Positions 17,260 through 26,858 of a stretch of 64,000 nt of DNA are shown piece after piece. Numbering within the stretch: the stretch's first letter is position 1; each line of letters opens with the position of its first letter. The notes beneath the pieces are model-generated. The model ran no database searches. It saw only the letters and a program-made list of their open reading frames with translations, and was not told the origin of the DNA. The stretch is from Fimbriimonadaceae bacterium (GTDB taxonomy: Bacteria; Armatimonadota; Fimbriimonadia; Fimbriimonadales; Fimbriimonadaceae), in assembly GCA_019638675.1 (NCBI GenBank), contig JAHBTE010000001.1, positions 186,001 through 250,000 on the forward strand, given 5' to 3'. Both the position numbers and the translations under genes were made by a program.

Positions 17260-18615
17260 ATGAGAAACGGAATCAAGTCCAAGCTCGCATTGTGTGCGGG
17301 GCTGTTGTTAACGGCACTTGCGGCACATGCCAGCTTTGTTGACGCGTCGATCATGATTGATCGAGCCGCCAACAACAAAACATTGACAATTAAGTACGAC
17401 GGTGCTCGTGCAAGCATGGTTGAACTTCGCATAAACGGAGTCAGCGTGCAATCGAAGCAAGTTTCAGCCGACTTCAACTCGGGCGAAACAACCTTTGACA
17501 TCGACACTGCCAACCTCGAAACTGGAAGCAACAAAGTCGAAATCCGACTTTTCGATGCTCAAGGCAAGCTTCTCGGCACTCAAAAATCTGACATCAAGAT
17601 TGACCGAAGCGGCGAAGGCCCAGTTTTCTTTGTTTCACCAAAGCCAGATTCAAATAACCAAGGCGTGGTTGAAATCAAAGTTGGTTTCCGACAGCAACTG
17701 AAAAACGTTTATGTCAGCTTCTTTGTCAACGACGAATTTAAGATTCTAAAGAACTTCCCTCCTTACAGCTATCGCTGGGATACGATGACTGTTCCTAATG
17801 GATGGCACGAAGTCCAAGCTTGGGTCGTGGATGATGCAAACGCAACATTCAAAACCGAAAAGCTTCGCTTGTTTGTCAACAATCCTGGTGGTCGCACCAA
17901 ACGGCAAAACAACGAGGAAATTCCTACAACCAAGCCAAATACTCCGGCAAAAGGCGAAGAGCAACCAGTAACGGTTCCTATGAACCCAACTGTGACCTCG
18001 GCAAAAGGTTCAACCACCAACAGCCAAGGCGAAGCAACTGGCCCTAAATCAGTTGATCCGAAAGGCACCGCTGGCAAGGTGAATGCAAACGAGCCGAAAA
18101 ACGTTACGATTACCAACGATCCTAACAAGCCAGAAGAATTGATCGCAATCAATGCGAACACAACCAAGCCAGTTGAAGGCACAGTTCCTACGATCAACCA
18201 CAACGGTCTTAAGCCGTTGAACATCACCAAGGGCCGACGACTTGCTGACGTTGAGTCGTTCGACATCTTCCTTGATGGAAACAAAGTCAACTTTGACGTA
18301 GCTCCTCGAGTCACCAACGGCGTACCACTCACTCCTTTCCGACACCTCTTTGAAGGCTACGGCGGAGATGTCAAGTGGGATAACGATACGAAATCCGTTA
18401 CTGCTGAGGCTGATTCAATGAACGTCTGGTTCAAAATCGGCGATCCAAATGCGAAGGTAGATGGACACAGTGTAATCATGGAAATGGCTCCTTTCCTTGA
18501 AAGAGGCCGATCCATCGTTCCTCTCAGCTTCATGGCTGAAGCACTCAAGATTGATGTCCAGTACGATCCAAACACTGGTCACGTATTGATTCAATCAGCA
18601 ACCAAGAAAAAGTAA
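17260..18615 (+). CDS. Secreted protein with C-terminal copper-amine-oxidase-N (stalk) domain
   Basis: A signal peptide (residues 1-25, ending AAHA-S) is followed by two Ig-like beta regions (about 26-115 and 120-210). A threonine/proline/lysine-rich linker (about 215-330) comes next, and the last 120 residues match the stalk-type copper amine oxidase N-terminal domain. That domain shows in DVAPRVTNGVPLTPFRHLFEGYGG, with the typical PLR/F and WD..T..V features, then ERGRSIVPLSFMAEAL. Such domains bind surfaces and are common in Firmicutes and Armatimonadota without any oxidase. The protein probably sits in the periplasm or on the cell surface. It is monocistronic, with a strong terminator behind it. 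Confidence 0.85.
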   Translation: MRNGIKSKLALCAGLLLTALAAHASFVDASIMIDRAANNKTLTIKYDGARASMVELRINGVSVQSKQVSADFNSGETTFDIDTANLETGSNKVEIRLFDAQGKLLGTQKSDIKIDRSGEGPVFFVSPKPDSNNQGVVEIKVGFRQQLKNVYVSFFVNDEFKILKNFPPYSYRWDTMTVPNGWHEVQAWVVDDANATFKTEKLRLFVNNPGGRTKRQNNEEIPTTKPNTPAKGEEQPVTVPMNPTVTSAKGSTTNSQGEATGPKSVDPKGTAGKVNANEPKNVTITNDPNKPEELIAINANTTKPVEGTVPTINHNGLKPLNITKGRRLADVESFDIFLDGNKVNFDVAPRVTNGVPLTPFRHLFEGYGGDVKWDNDTKSVTAEADSMNVWFKIGDPNAKVDGHSVIMEMAPFLERGRSIVPLSFMAEALKIDVQYDPNTGHVLIQSATKKK

Positions 18616-18638
18616 GTCAACTCTCATCCTGGCTTACA

Positions 18639-18680
18639 GCCCTCCGGCCCGAAAGGTTCGGAGGGCTTATTAATTTTTAA
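18639..18680 (+). terminator. Rho-independent terminator of the stalk-domain gene
   Basis: GCCCTCCG (18639-18646) pairs with CGGAGGGC (18659-18666). The stem is followed by a T-rich tail (TTATTAATTTTT). It lies 24 bp after the stop at 18615. Confidence 0.85.
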
Positions 18681-18761
18681 GTTCAAAAACCTCAACCCTC
18701 TTGAGAACCCCAGAATCAACCAAGAATAATTGCGGGGAACTCTTCCCAAACGGAGAGCACT

Positions 18762-20984
18762 ATTCAAAACAGGTCAAGGCTGGGAGTCTTTTTATCTCTC
18801 GCTGTGTTGTTCACGGCGGTGGGTGCGCTCTGCGTTTACTTAATCTATCAGTCCTCGCTGGAAACCTATCACGAGCAAAATCGAGCTCAACTCAGATCAC
18901 TTGCGGAAGTAATCGCCCTGCAGGTCAACCCCGATGCGATCAAGTCTCTGGAAGAGCCCACTCAAACCGATACAGAAGCATTTATAGAAGAAACCAAGAA
19001 GCTTGAAGCTATTTCTAGTTCGGCATCAGATATTGACCATGTTGCGGTCCTCAAGCAGATAGGGCCACAGTATCACTTCGTTGTCGATGCCTCCTTAGGG
19101 GGTCAAGAAAAATCGAAATCCAAACTCCTTGATCCAGCCGACGATATTCCAAACGAGCTTGTCGAATCGCTGACTAATCGGGTGGGAGTGGCAAGTCAAG
19201 AACCATTTGAAGATCGCTGGGGGACTTGGTATTCAGCGTTCGCCCCGGTTATCAACTCCGCTGGAAATGTTGTTGGGGTCGTCGAAGTTGATCGCGATAT
19301 CAAGAAAATCCAATTTGGCGATCAAAGGATTCTCAACAGCTTGCGGCTGACCGGATTATTGGTATTGATCCTTGGCTTAGCAACTGCCTGGATTGCGGCG
19401 GGCCCTGTTTCACGAGGATTTGAAGAAAACCTTTTCCGCGCTACTTCCAGCAAACTCAGATTGGCTACCGAAATTGCTCTAGGCGTCCTCGTACTCTTCG
19501 TCATTTTTGAAGTTGTGATGAGCCTTTCACAAGTTCAAAAAATCTCAGAGCTAACATCTAAATCACAAAGCCAAGAAAACGCTCTCACCTTAGCTATGGA
19601 AGCTCGAAACGAAGCGACTTTGCGCGGCAAGGTAACTCAAGAGCTTCATGAATCGCTGAACTCGGCTCTGCGCTTGGTTTCTATTGATTGGACAGATGAT
19701 TCTGAAGCAAATGACCTCAAACCCAATAGCGCAAACCTCAAAAAGCTAGATGAAATCATTGGCCGACTGAAATCATCTACCGTCGCCCAGCAAACGCTCC
19801 TTAAGAATGCTGAGAAGTCTCAGCAGAAGTCGATTTTGCGGCTCATGATTGGCATCGCACTCTTGGGCATCGCAGTATTTACAATTGTTCGATACAGCGC
19901 AAACCTTGACGAATCTGTTGCCCGTGCACGTTCCGAATCTAGCTCCTTCCAAGCACAGCTCACCAGCCTTATTGAAAACCTGCCAGTCGGGATGTTCATT
20001 CTTGAAAACGGCGACATCACTTTTGCTAACTCCGAGTGGCTGGAGCAAGTGAGATCGCCCGGGCAAGCCCACCTTTCCGATCTTCGCGCGGCAATTCATG
20101 AAGACGATCAAGAGAAGACGATTCACGAACTGATGGCCGCGGCCCAAGAAGCTCGCTCGTTCCGAATTCTTTATCGCCTTAACTTCGACGGTTCACAAAC
20201 TCAACACATGGAAACACGAGGCGTTCCGGTCTACGATATGGACGGAATCTGCCGACGAATGTTAGGATTTTCCATTGATATGACGCCAACCGTGGAAGCG
20301 GGTCAAGCAGTTCAGAACGCTTACCGAGAAGTCGAGCACAAAAACAAGCTTTTGGCCAATGCACTTGCTGAGCTTGAAGAAAACTTGGAAAGTGTTGTCC
20401 GCGCTCTGGTTAAAGCCGTTGAAGCTAAGGATCCATATACCGCTGGTCACTCCGAGCGGGTCATGCAGTACAGCTTAATGCTCGGCGACGCAATCGGTCT
20501 TGGCCCGTACGAAAAACGAATTCTTGAGCTCGGAACCCTGGTACACGACGTTGGAAAGATCGGTATTCCAGACGCGATCCTTACCAAGCCAGATAAGCTC
20601 ACCGAAGAAGAGTACGCGATCATTAAAAAGCACCCTGAATTCGGCGTTGCGATTATTGAAAACATCGCGATGTTCCAAGAGTGTCTTCCGATTGTTCGCT
20701 GGCACCACGAGCGATTGGATGGAAAGGGTTATCCAGATGGATTGCAAGGCGACGAACTCTCCGTGCTCGTGCGTATCTCTGCTATCGCTGACATCTTCGA
20801 CGCAATGACCTCTACACGTGCTTACCGTAAGGGTATGGAGATCGACAAGGTTCTCGACGTAATGCACGGGCTTGCGGAAAAGGGCGAAATTGATTACCAA
20901 CTGTTTTCAACTTTCTGTCACGTCATCCGAGAAAATGGATTAATTGCGCAGGACGCATTAAAAACAGACTCGAATGCGGCATAA
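18762..20984 (+). CDS. Membrane HD-GYP phosphodiesterase with PAS domain, probable ATT start
   Basis: Predicted cyclic-di-GMP phosphodiesterase of 740 residues. From 18804 (GTG) the first TM helix would be cut in half. The open frame upstream encodes QNRSRLGVFLSLAV, which completes a normal N-terminal anchor, and only an ATT at 18762, 4 nt after GGAGAG, can start it. Order: TM1, an extracytoplasmic sensor (about 30-190), TM2 and TM3, a coiled coil, TM4 near 360, and a PAS domain (about 395-510). A complete HD-GYP domain (about 540-715) follows, with HD in VHDVGKIGIPD and GYP in RLDGKGYPDG. The PilZ gene 74 bp downstream suggests a local c-di-GMP circuit. Confidence 0.9.
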   Translation: MQNRSRLGVFLSLAVLFTAVGALCVYLIYQSSLETYHEQNRAQLRSLAEVIALQVNPDAIKSLEEPTQTDTEAFIEETKKLEAISSSASDIDHVAVLKQIGPQYHFVVDASLGGQEKSKSKLLDPADDIPNELVESLTNRVGVASQEPFEDRWGTWYSAFAPVINSAGNVVGVVEVDRDIKKIQFGDQRILNSLRLTGLLVLILGLATAWIAAGPVSRGFEENLFRATSSKLRLATEIALGVLVLFVIFEVVMSLSQVQKISELTSKSQSQENALTLAMEARNEATLRGKVTQELHESLNSALRLVSIDWTDDSEANDLKPNSANLKKLDEIIGRLKSSTVAQQTLLKNAEKSQQKSILRLMIGIALLGIAVFTIVRYSANLDESVARARSESSSFQAQLTSLIENLPVGMFILENGDITFANSEWLEQVRSPGQAHLSDLRAAIHEDDQEKTIHELMAAAQEARSFRILYRLNFDGSQTQHMETRGVPVYDMDGICRRMLGFSIDMTPTVEAGQAVQNAYREVEHKNKLLANALAELEENLESVVRALVKAVEAKDPYTAGHSERVMQYSLMLGDAIGLGPYEKRILELGTLVHDVGKIGIPDAILTKPDKLTEEEYAIIKKHPEFGVAIIENIAMFQECLPIVRWHHERLDGKGYPDGLQGDELSVLVRISAIADIFDAMTSTRAYRKGMEIDKVLDVMHGLAEKGEIDYQLFSTFCHVIRENGLIAQDALKTDSNAA

Positions 20985-21058
20985 AGACTAAGGAAACTGC
21001 TTTTTTGAACCAATAAGAACAATAAGTAGTGGTGTGAACACCGGGAGCAAACAAACAA

Positions 21059-21424
21059 ATGGAACACAACCTGTCTGATCGTAGAAAACACGCTCGATTC
21101 GAGCTCATGGACTACGCAATCCTTACCAAAGATGGCAGCACGGATTCAACCCGTTCTGTAATCGTTGACATCAGCTTAGGCGGACTTCAAGTGCGATCCC
21201 GCACTCCGTTCGTTGCTGGATCAAAGTACGCAATTGAAATCGGTCGCGGAAACGCAAGCCCAGTGGTAGTCCACGGCGAGGCTCTGAACTCTATCGAAAT
21301 TGATGGTTCTGACCTTTTCTCAACCGGATTCCGATTGATCCCAACATCAGCTATGGAACGTATTGAGTGGGTGGAATATGTGCACAGCGTATTCAAAGCC
21401 CAAGGCGAAATGCTGACTGGCTAA
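21059..21424 (+). CDS. PilZ domain protein, c-di-GMP receptor
   Basis: A single-domain PilZ protein of 121 residues. The ligand-binding signature is complete: the RRKHAR motif at residues 8-13 (RxxxR) and DISLGG near residues 42-47 (D/NxSxxG). It should bind cyclic-di-GMP in the cytosol and act on a partner by contact. It follows the HD-GYP phosphodiesterase gene on the same strand, and a strong hairpin terminator lies 22 bp after its stop. Confidence 0.92.
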   Translation: MEHNLSDRRKHARFELMDYAILTKDGSTDSTRSVIVDISLGGLQVRSRTPFVAGSKYAIEIGRGNASPVVVHGEALNSIEIDGSDLFSTGFRLIPTSAMERIEWVEYVHSVFKAQGEMLTG

Positions 21425-21445
21425 AAACAACTCTCCCGATCACAC

Positions 21446-21479
21446 AAAAAAGCCTGACTCAAATTGAGTCAGGCTTTTT
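21446..21479. terminator. Bidirectional terminator after the PilZ gene
   Basis: AAAGCCTGACTC pairs with GAGTCAGGCTTT around an AAATT loop, with A and T runs on either side. It lies between the convergent PilZ gene (stop 21424) and the Fe-S carrier gene (stop 21501). Confidence 0.9.
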
Positions 21480-21500
21480 AATATGTCGTTGCTTGATTAA

Positions 21501-21878
21501 TTAGCTTGCGCAACCGCAGCTGCCGCAACCACCGCCGCCCTGACCGTCTTCGGTCTTAAAGCTGGAGCCACATCCACAGCTTCCGGTTGCGTTTGGATTT
21601 TCGATCTTGAAGCCACCGCCCATCATGTCGTCCACGTAATCCACGGTGGAACCATTCATGTACTGCAGGCTCATCGAATCAATCACAACTTTTATTCCAG
21701 ACTGTTCAAAGACATTGTCGCCTTCTTCAGGATCACCGTTGTCCAGCGCCATCCCATAAGTCAAACCAGAGCATCCACCGCCTGCGACCCATACTCGCAA
21801 AGCAGCCGACATATTCTCTTGGCTAACAATGAGTTCCTTTAACTCGCATACAGCCCGTTCTGAAAGTGTGATTGCCAT
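21501..21878 (-). CDS. A-type iron-sulfur carrier (ErpA/IscA/HesB family) with extra Cys-rich tail
   Basis: The 125-residue product delivers Fe-S clusters to apo-proteins. The three conserved ligands are present: Cys36 in GGGCSGLTYGM, and Cys101 and Cys103 in SCGCGSSF. Family members normally end soon after this last motif. Here about 18 further residues follow, rich in glycine, with three more cysteines (GGGGCGSCGCAS). The ferredoxin gene starts divergently 254 bp away. The upstream region on the minus strand shows no clear Shine-Dalgarno. Confidence 0.92.
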   Translation of the reverse strand: MAITLSERAVCELKELIVSQENMSAALRVWVAGGGCSGLTYGMALDNGDPEEGDNVFEQSGIKVVIDSMSLQYMNGSTVDYVDDMMGGGFKIENPNATGSCGCGSSFKTEDGQGGGGCGSCGCAS

Positions 21879-22132
21879 TTAGATATTCTTTGCAACTCCT
21901 ATTCCCATTTTAGGCGGAATTCGGTGTAATCGTTGCTTTGGTAGGGACCAGGTGTGAAGAACGGCCCGAATATGCACCCGAATGACCTATAAAACTGTAC
22001 TTTTCTCGCTACATTCCTATGCTGAGCATTCATAGCATTCCATTTTCTAAACAGGGATACCCAATCAAACGAAATCGCAAAACACCCTAGTTGTGAAACT
22101 CTCGGCATGAATTCTGCATAATAAAGAGGCAC

Positions 22133-22381
22133 ATGCCATACGTCGTCGCTGAACCTTGCATCGGAGTAAAAGATAAGTCCTGCATGACTGTTTGTCCGGT
22201 GGACTGCATCTATGAGGGAGATGATATGGTGTTTATCAATCCTGACGAATGCATTGACTGTGGCCTCTGCGAACCTGAATGCCCCGTCTCAGCTATTTTC
22301 GTTGATACAGACGTGCCCGATAACTGGCGTGACTTTATAGATAAGAACGCAGTAGAAGGCCGTCGCCTTGCAGATGCCTAA
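22133..22381 (+). CDS. 7Fe-type ferredoxin ([3Fe-4S][4Fe-4S])
   Basis: An 82-residue electron carrier. Eight cysteines lie at residues 9, 17, 21, 25, 40, 43, 46 and 50. Cys9, Cys17 and Cys50 fit the 3Fe-4S site. Cys21, Cys40, Cys43 and Cys46 fit the 4Fe-4S site, as in Azotobacter FdI. The opening [14 protein letters not shown] is typical of FdxA proteins. CATAAT and AGAGG lie just before the ATG, so the start could use either a short leader or a Shine-Dalgarno. The redox partner is unknown. Confidence 0.93.
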   Translation: MPYVVAEPCIGVKDKSCMTVCPVDCIYEGDDMVFINPDECIDCGLCEPECPVSAIFVDTDVPDNWRDFIDKNAVEGRRLADA

Positions 22382-22384
22382 TGC

Positions 22385-23044
22385 TTAGCTAAGATCGCGC
22401 AGGAATCTTTCCCAGCGCGGTTTTTCCATGCGGCCCAAATCGGTAAACATAATTCCGCATCGCATCATGCCGGCCCGATCGGGGTCTTTCCGGCAATACC
22501 GCACGCATCCTGCCGCGTTGACGGCTCCCAGACGAGTTTCGACGGTCACATCAACCATTGCGTGGTGAGGAAGTGGCTCTCGTAAAATCACACCTATTCC
22601 TTGCGGCCCAACATCAATAGTAAACGTTTCTATTGTCCGCCCTTCAAAATCAATAGTTGTATAGATTTCCGGCATCTGCATTCGCACGCTTTCGTTTGAT
22701 GCGGCAAACCGGATTGGGCTTGTTACAGTGAAATCGAACGTGGTTCGGCAGGCTTCAATGACTTGCACATTTGAACCTTCTATCTGGCTGACCATTGCAC
22801 CCGCGGCACCTAAATCCAACTGACCAATATGATCTAGGCGAGCATTAAACACAACCGAGATGTGATGTCCGAAGCCTTCAAAACGAAACTCATCGCCTAA
22901 CTCGACCGCATGTTGGTTATGCGTTGAAATAGATAGCCGGTTTCCGGAGAAATCCTCAATCCACCCATTAAAAAACTTAGCATCGCGCAACCGCTGAAAA
23001 CGAGCACGGGTTCCGATGAAGCTACGGGCAGAAATCCTTGACAT
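22385..23044 (-). CDS. PilZ-like protein, paralogue of the 23105 gene
   Basis: The 219-residue product has an N-terminal domain (about 1-95) beginning with the shared SFIGTRARFQRLRDAKFF segment. A C-terminal PilZ-like domain (about 105-215) follows, in which the DxSxxG signature reads DVGPQGIGV. The arginine motif is degenerate (SVRMQMP instead of RxxxR), so cyclic-di-GMP binding is doubtful. The tandem gene at 23105 is a clear paralogue with the same layout. It is convergent with the ferredoxin gene, 3 bp away. Function unknown; possibly a divergent c-di-GMP effector. Confidence 0.7.
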   Translation of the reverse strand: MSRISARSFIGTRARFQRLRDAKFFNGWIEDFSGNRLSISTHNQHAVELGDEFRFEGFGHHISVVFNARLDHIGQLDLGAAGAMVSQIEGSNVQVIEACRTTFDFTVTSPIRFAASNESVRMQMPEIYTTIDFEGRTIETFTIDVGPQGIGVILREPLPHHAMVDVTVETRLGAVNAAGCVRYCRKDPDRAGMMRCGIMFTDLGRMEKPRWERFLRDLS

Positions 23045-23104
23045 GCTTAACGATTGGTCTCCATCTATTTATCGGTTTTATTCACCTCAATTAGAGGTTC
23101 AAAA

Positions 23105-23767
23105 CTAAAATCCACTCACCTGGATGAGGCGGTTGATCTGAGCCAAAGTACTGCGACTGAGATCTGAAAACTTAATTCCGCACCGGTGCATCCCGTTCAG
23201 CAGTTGGTCTGGTCGGCAGTAAACAACGTCTCCCGAAACAAGGATTTCGCTTACTTTTGAATCGATGACAACGTGAACTTCGCTTGATGTTGGAATCGGC
23301 ATTGGGCTGATGACTCCAATTCCGCCAGTGCTGATATCAATAGCGTAGCCTTCTACTTGTTGCCCACGAACCGTCACAGTTGTCGGGATTTCGGGCAACT
23401 TCATCCGCACTACTTCGCTGTTAGCAACGTACTCAATCAACCCTTCAACTTTCAGTTCAAACGTGGAGCGATTGACGGCAGTAATTTTTAGTGCTGAGCT
23501 ACCTTGAGTAACATCAACTGTCTCAACAAGATTTGCCGTAGGAAGCCAGACTTCCGAGAGGGATGCCTTAAACACTGCCGACGAATCGCGACCACAACAT
23601 TCAAAGCGGAACTCGTCGTTGGCAACCACCGGATAGTGGTTCTGAGTGGTCACGCGCAAATAGTTGCCTGAAAATTGCTCCACCCATCCGTAAAAGAATT
23701 TTCCGTCACGGAATCGTTGGAATCTAGCGCGTGTGCCAACAAAGCTTTCTTGAGAAGTCAATGCCAT
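23105..23767 (-). CDS. PilZ-like protein, tandem paralogue
   Basis: A 220-residue product with the same two-part architecture as its neighbour. The N-terminal domain contains GTRARFQRFRDGKFFYGWVEQFSGN (split by strands). The C-terminal PilZ-like domain has DISTGGIGV, which restores a proper D-x-S-x-x-G, while the arginine motif is again reduced (VVRMKLPE). It is upstream of the 22385 gene by 60 bp, same strand, and likely co-transcribed. The pair arose by tandem duplication (inference from shared order and motifs). Confidence 0.72.
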   Translation of the reverse strand: MALTSQESFVGTRARFQRFRDGKFFYGWVEQFSGNYLRVTTQNHYPVVANDEFRFECCGRDSSAVFKASLSEVWLPTANLVETVDVTQGSSALKITAVNRSTFELKVEGLIEYVANSEVVRMKLPEIPTTVTVRGQQVEGYAIDISTGGIGVISPMPIPTSSEVHVVIDSKVSEILVSGDVVYCRPDQLLNGMHRCGIKFSDLSRSTLAQINRLIQVSGF

Positions 23768-23905
23768 AGCAAGGCCTCAGCCACCTAACAGTATCGGCTT
23801 TAATTGCATCCAGAATTAGATGAGGAAATGTATCGGTTTTCTGCGAATTCTCGCATTGAACTCAAATACACGAATTCATTTTCAAAAAACCCGTAAAATA
23901 TCGGA

Positions 23906-24472
23906 GTGTCTCAATCATCACCCGATCCCACTCCGCAAACGATGCAAGCGCAAGAGCGTTTTGTGATGGAATGGGGGCGTATGAGCTCTAGTTGGGGAAT
24001 CAACCGCACCATGGCGCAACTCCATGCCCTGCTACTGATTACGGGCCAATCGCTGACGATGGATGAAATGATTGAGCGCCTGCATATCAGCCGAGGCAAC
24101 GCCAGCATGAATCTCCGCGATTTGCACGAATGGGGCGTGATCAGCCGTTACCGACACCCTGGCAACCGGAAAGATGTTTACCATGCCCCTGACGACATTG
24201 TTCAGATGTTTGCCCATGTTGTGCGAGAGCGCAAACGCCGGGAAATTGACCCTACAGTTTCAGCGATTCGAGACTGCATGGCTATGGTTCCTGAGTCCGA
24301 CCAATCACAGGAGGCAGAAATCCTACGTAATCGGCTTGCGGTACTTCTAGAGTTATTTGAAATATTCGATGAAATTTTCAAACAAATTTTTGCTTCCAAT
24401 GAATCTGTGAAAACGATGTTCGAATCATTTTCTCAACCAAAATCAAAAACACCGGAAGACTCGCCAGGTTAA
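23906..24472 (+). CDS. GbsR/MarR family transcriptional regulator
   Basis: A 188-residue DNA-binding protein. The winged helix lies at about residues 30-95 (NRTMAQLHALLLITGQSLTM, then LHISRGNASMNLRDLHEWGVI), typical of GbsR-type regulators. These often control osmoprotectant or membrane genes. A helical dimerisation tail follows. The start is GTG at 23906, with TAAAAT six bases upstream and no Shine-Dalgarno, again a leaderless pattern. lon begins 34 bp downstream on the same strand and may be co-expressed. Confidence 0.85.
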   Translation: MSQSSPDPTPQTMQAQERFVMEWGRMSSSWGINRTMAQLHALLLITGQSLTMDEMIERLHISRGNASMNLRDLHEWGVISRYRHPGNRKDVYHAPDDIVQMFAHVVRERKRREIDPTVSAIRDCMAMVPESDQSQEAEILRNRLAVLLELFEIFDEIFKQIFASNESVKTMFESFSQPKSKTPEDSPG

Positions 24473-24506
24473 TTTTGGTGCGGCCTGCGGTAAGGTTCAG
24501 TCAGAT

Positions 24507-26858
24507 ATGGCACGAACGGCAAAGCCGAAACCCACTGAGGATATAAAAACCAAACGAGTTTCTCCCCGGATACCCGTTCTGCCCGTTCGTGGCACTGTGC
24601 ACTTCCCTGGCGTGATTCAAACCTTGCTCGTCGGTCGTGAAATGTCAGTTCGGGCATTGCAAGATGCACTCAACAAAGACCGTGAAGCTATTGTTGTCGG
24701 TCAGAAAGATCAGCTCGTTGAAGAACCAGAATCATCGGACTTGTACTCAGTAGGAACACTCAGCGAAGTGCTTCATGTTTTGCCATTGCCGGACGGCACG
24801 ATGAGAGTTGTTTTGCGCGGCATGGCGCGGGTCGAAATAGATAAATTTGTCTTCCGCTCTGGTGCCTTTTCCGCCGAATACACGGTTTCAACCGAAATCA
24901 ACCCGACCACAAACTCCACCGAAGCCTTGATGCGGGAGGCGATTTCGATTTTCCAGCAAGCGGCAAACTTAGGAATTCAGATTCCTCCCGAAGTAAGCGA
25001 AACCATCACCGCGATAGATGATCCTGGTCATTTGGCAGACACGATCGCTCACCATATGCCGACTTCCAGCCAAGTCAAGCAATCGATGCTGGAAATCATG
25101 AACACAGAAGAGCGGCTTGCGGAACTTGTGAACGTTCTCAGCCGCGAACTGCAGGTTCTTGAGCTTCAAGTTCAGCTCAGAACTAAAGTTGAAAATGAAG
25201 TCGGTCAAACACAGCGCGAATACTACTTAAGAGAGCAACTCAAGGCGATTCAGCAAGAACTCGGCGGCGAGGAATCACTCAGCGACGAAGGGGAAACCTA
25301 TCGCACCAAACTAGAAGCCTGCGGCATGCCGGAAGAAACTCTTGACAGAGCAATGCAAGAAGTCCGCCGGCTCGACCGCTCGCCCAGCAGTTCACCCGAG
25401 GGAATGGTTATCCGTAACTACTTGGATTGGCTCCTCGCCCTGCCGTGGGATACGGTGACCGAAGATTCGATTGATGTGCGTAAGGCAGTTTCGATCTTAG
25501 ATCGCGATCACTACGGCCTAACTCAAGTAAAAGACCGCATAGCCGACTTCCTAGCGGTTCGACAGGTTTCCCATTCGCTCCGTGGACCGATTCTCTGTTT
25601 TGTTGGCCCTCCCGGGGTCGGTAAGACATCACTTGGTCGCTCCATTGCCGAAGCACTCGGGCGAAAATTCCACCGCATTTCACTGGGCGGACTTCGCGAT
25701 GAGGCAGAAATTCGGGGGCACCGCCGAACCTACATCGGCTCCATGCCCGGACGTTTGATTCAGGGCCTCAAGCAGTGCGGCACGAAAAATCCTGTGTTCA
25801 TGCTTGATGAAATCGACAAAATGACGATGGATTTCCGAGGCGATCCGACATCTGCCTTGTTAGAAGCTCTAGATCCAGAACAAAATGCGAATTTCAGCGA
25901 CCATTATATCGAGGCACCGTTCGATTTAAGTGCCGTTATGTTTATCTGCACGGCTAACCTATTGGAGAATATCCCCGCCCCACTACGCGACCGGATGGAG
26001 GTCATCCGCTTTCCTTCGTACACGGAACGCGAGAAAATGCAGATTGCTAAGCAATACCTTCTTCCTGAGAAAATCAGTGAACACGGATTGAAGAAATCCC
26101 AGTTAAAAGTTCAGCCGAAAGCGATGGAGGCGATTATCCGCGAATACACGCGAGAAGCAGGAGTACGTTCCCTCAACCGAGAGATTGCCACTGTCTGTCG
26201 AAAGACTGCGCGTAAAATCGCCGAGCTGGGAGAAACCAAAGTTGATGTCACCACTGAGAACCTTTCGGATTTCCTTGGTCGTTCCAAATACCGATATGGG
26301 CTCAAAGGCAAAAAGAACGAAATCGGGCTCGTTACCGGGCTGGTTTATAGTGAGTACGGCGGGGACATCATTGCGATTGAAGTCGCCCTCACTGAACCAT
26401 ACGCAGAACAACCGACTATTCAACTGACCGGATCACTTGGCGACGTGATGAAAGAATCGGCGTACGCCGCAATGAGCTACGTGCGGGCGAACCAGCGGCA
26501 ACTCTCTAGTGAAGAGTTCCGCTACGATGTTCACCTGCATGTGCCCGAAGGCGGAGTTCCAAAAGATGGCCCAAGCGCAGGCGTTGGCATATTCACTGCC
26601 ATCGTAAGTGCATTTACCAAAAAGCCAGTGCGATGCGACATCGCGATGACGGGCGAAATCACTTTGCGAGGAAAAGTTTTACCAGTTGGTGGAATACGGG
26701 AGAAAGTTCTTGCCGCTCACCGCTCGGGAATCAGGACAATTATTCTCCCTACGGAAAATGAGCGCGACTTAGATGACCTGCCAGAAATTGTTCGAAACCA
26801 AATCAAATTCCACTTTGTCGAGAATGCAGAAGATGTTTTAGAACTTGCGTTGGCTTAG
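24507..26858 (+). CDS. lon: ATP-dependent protease Lon
   Basis: Full-length bacterial Lon, 783 residues: the N-terminal substrate-binding LON domain (about 20-215), a coiled-coil linker, the AAA+ module and the protease domain. Walker A GPPGVGKT lies at residues 367-374 and Walker B in PVFMLDEID. The catalytic dyad is Ser690 (DGPSAGVG) and Lys733 ([10 protein letters not shown]), 43 residues apart as in E. coli Lon. It degrades damaged and short-lived regulatory proteins in the cytosol. Its last 4 bp overlap the end of the convergent nadA gene. Confidence 0.97.
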   Translation: MARTAKPKPTEDIKTKRVSPRIPVLPVRGTVHFPGVIQTLLVGREMSVRALQDALNKDREAIVVGQKDQLVEEPESSDLYSVGTLSEVLHVLPLPDGTMRVVLRGMARVEIDKFVFRSGAFSAEYTVSTEINPTTNSTEALMREAISIFQQAANLGIQIPPEVSETITAIDDPGHLADTIAHHMPTSSQVKQSMLEIMNTEERLAELVNVLSRELQVLELQVQLRTKVENEVGQTQREYYLREQLKAIQQELGGEESLSDEGETYRTKLEACGMPEETLDRAMQEVRRLDRSPSSSPEGMVIRNYLDWLLALPWDTVTEDSIDVRKAVSILDRDHYGLTQVKDRIADFLAVRQVSHSLRGPILCFVGPPGVGKTSLGRSIAEALGRKFHRISLGGLRDEAEIRGHRRTYIGSMPGRLIQGLKQCGTKNPVFMLDEIDKMTMDFRGDPTSALLEALDPEQNANFSDHYIEAPFDLSAVMFICTANLLENIPAPLRDRMEVIRFPSYTEREKMQIAKQYLLPEKISEHGLKKSQLKVQPKAMEAIIREYTREAGVRSLNREIATVCRKTARKIAELGETKVDVTTENLSDFLGRSKYRYGLKGKKNEIGLVTGLVYSEYGGDIIAIEVALTEPYAEQPTIQLTGSLGDVMKESAYAAMSYVRANQRQLSSEEFRYDVHLHVPEGGVPKDGPSAGVGIFTAIVSAFTKKPVRCDIAMTGEITLRGKVLPVGGIREKVLAAHRSGIRTIILPTENERDLDDLPEIVRNQIKFHFVENAEDVLELALA

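Noticed and set aside
21899-22132. 77-residue minus-strand ORF between the Fe-S carrier and ferredoxin genes
   Set aside because: Its start overlaps the ferredoxin start codon, it has no recognisable pattern or ribosome binding site, and it fills a divergent promoter region.
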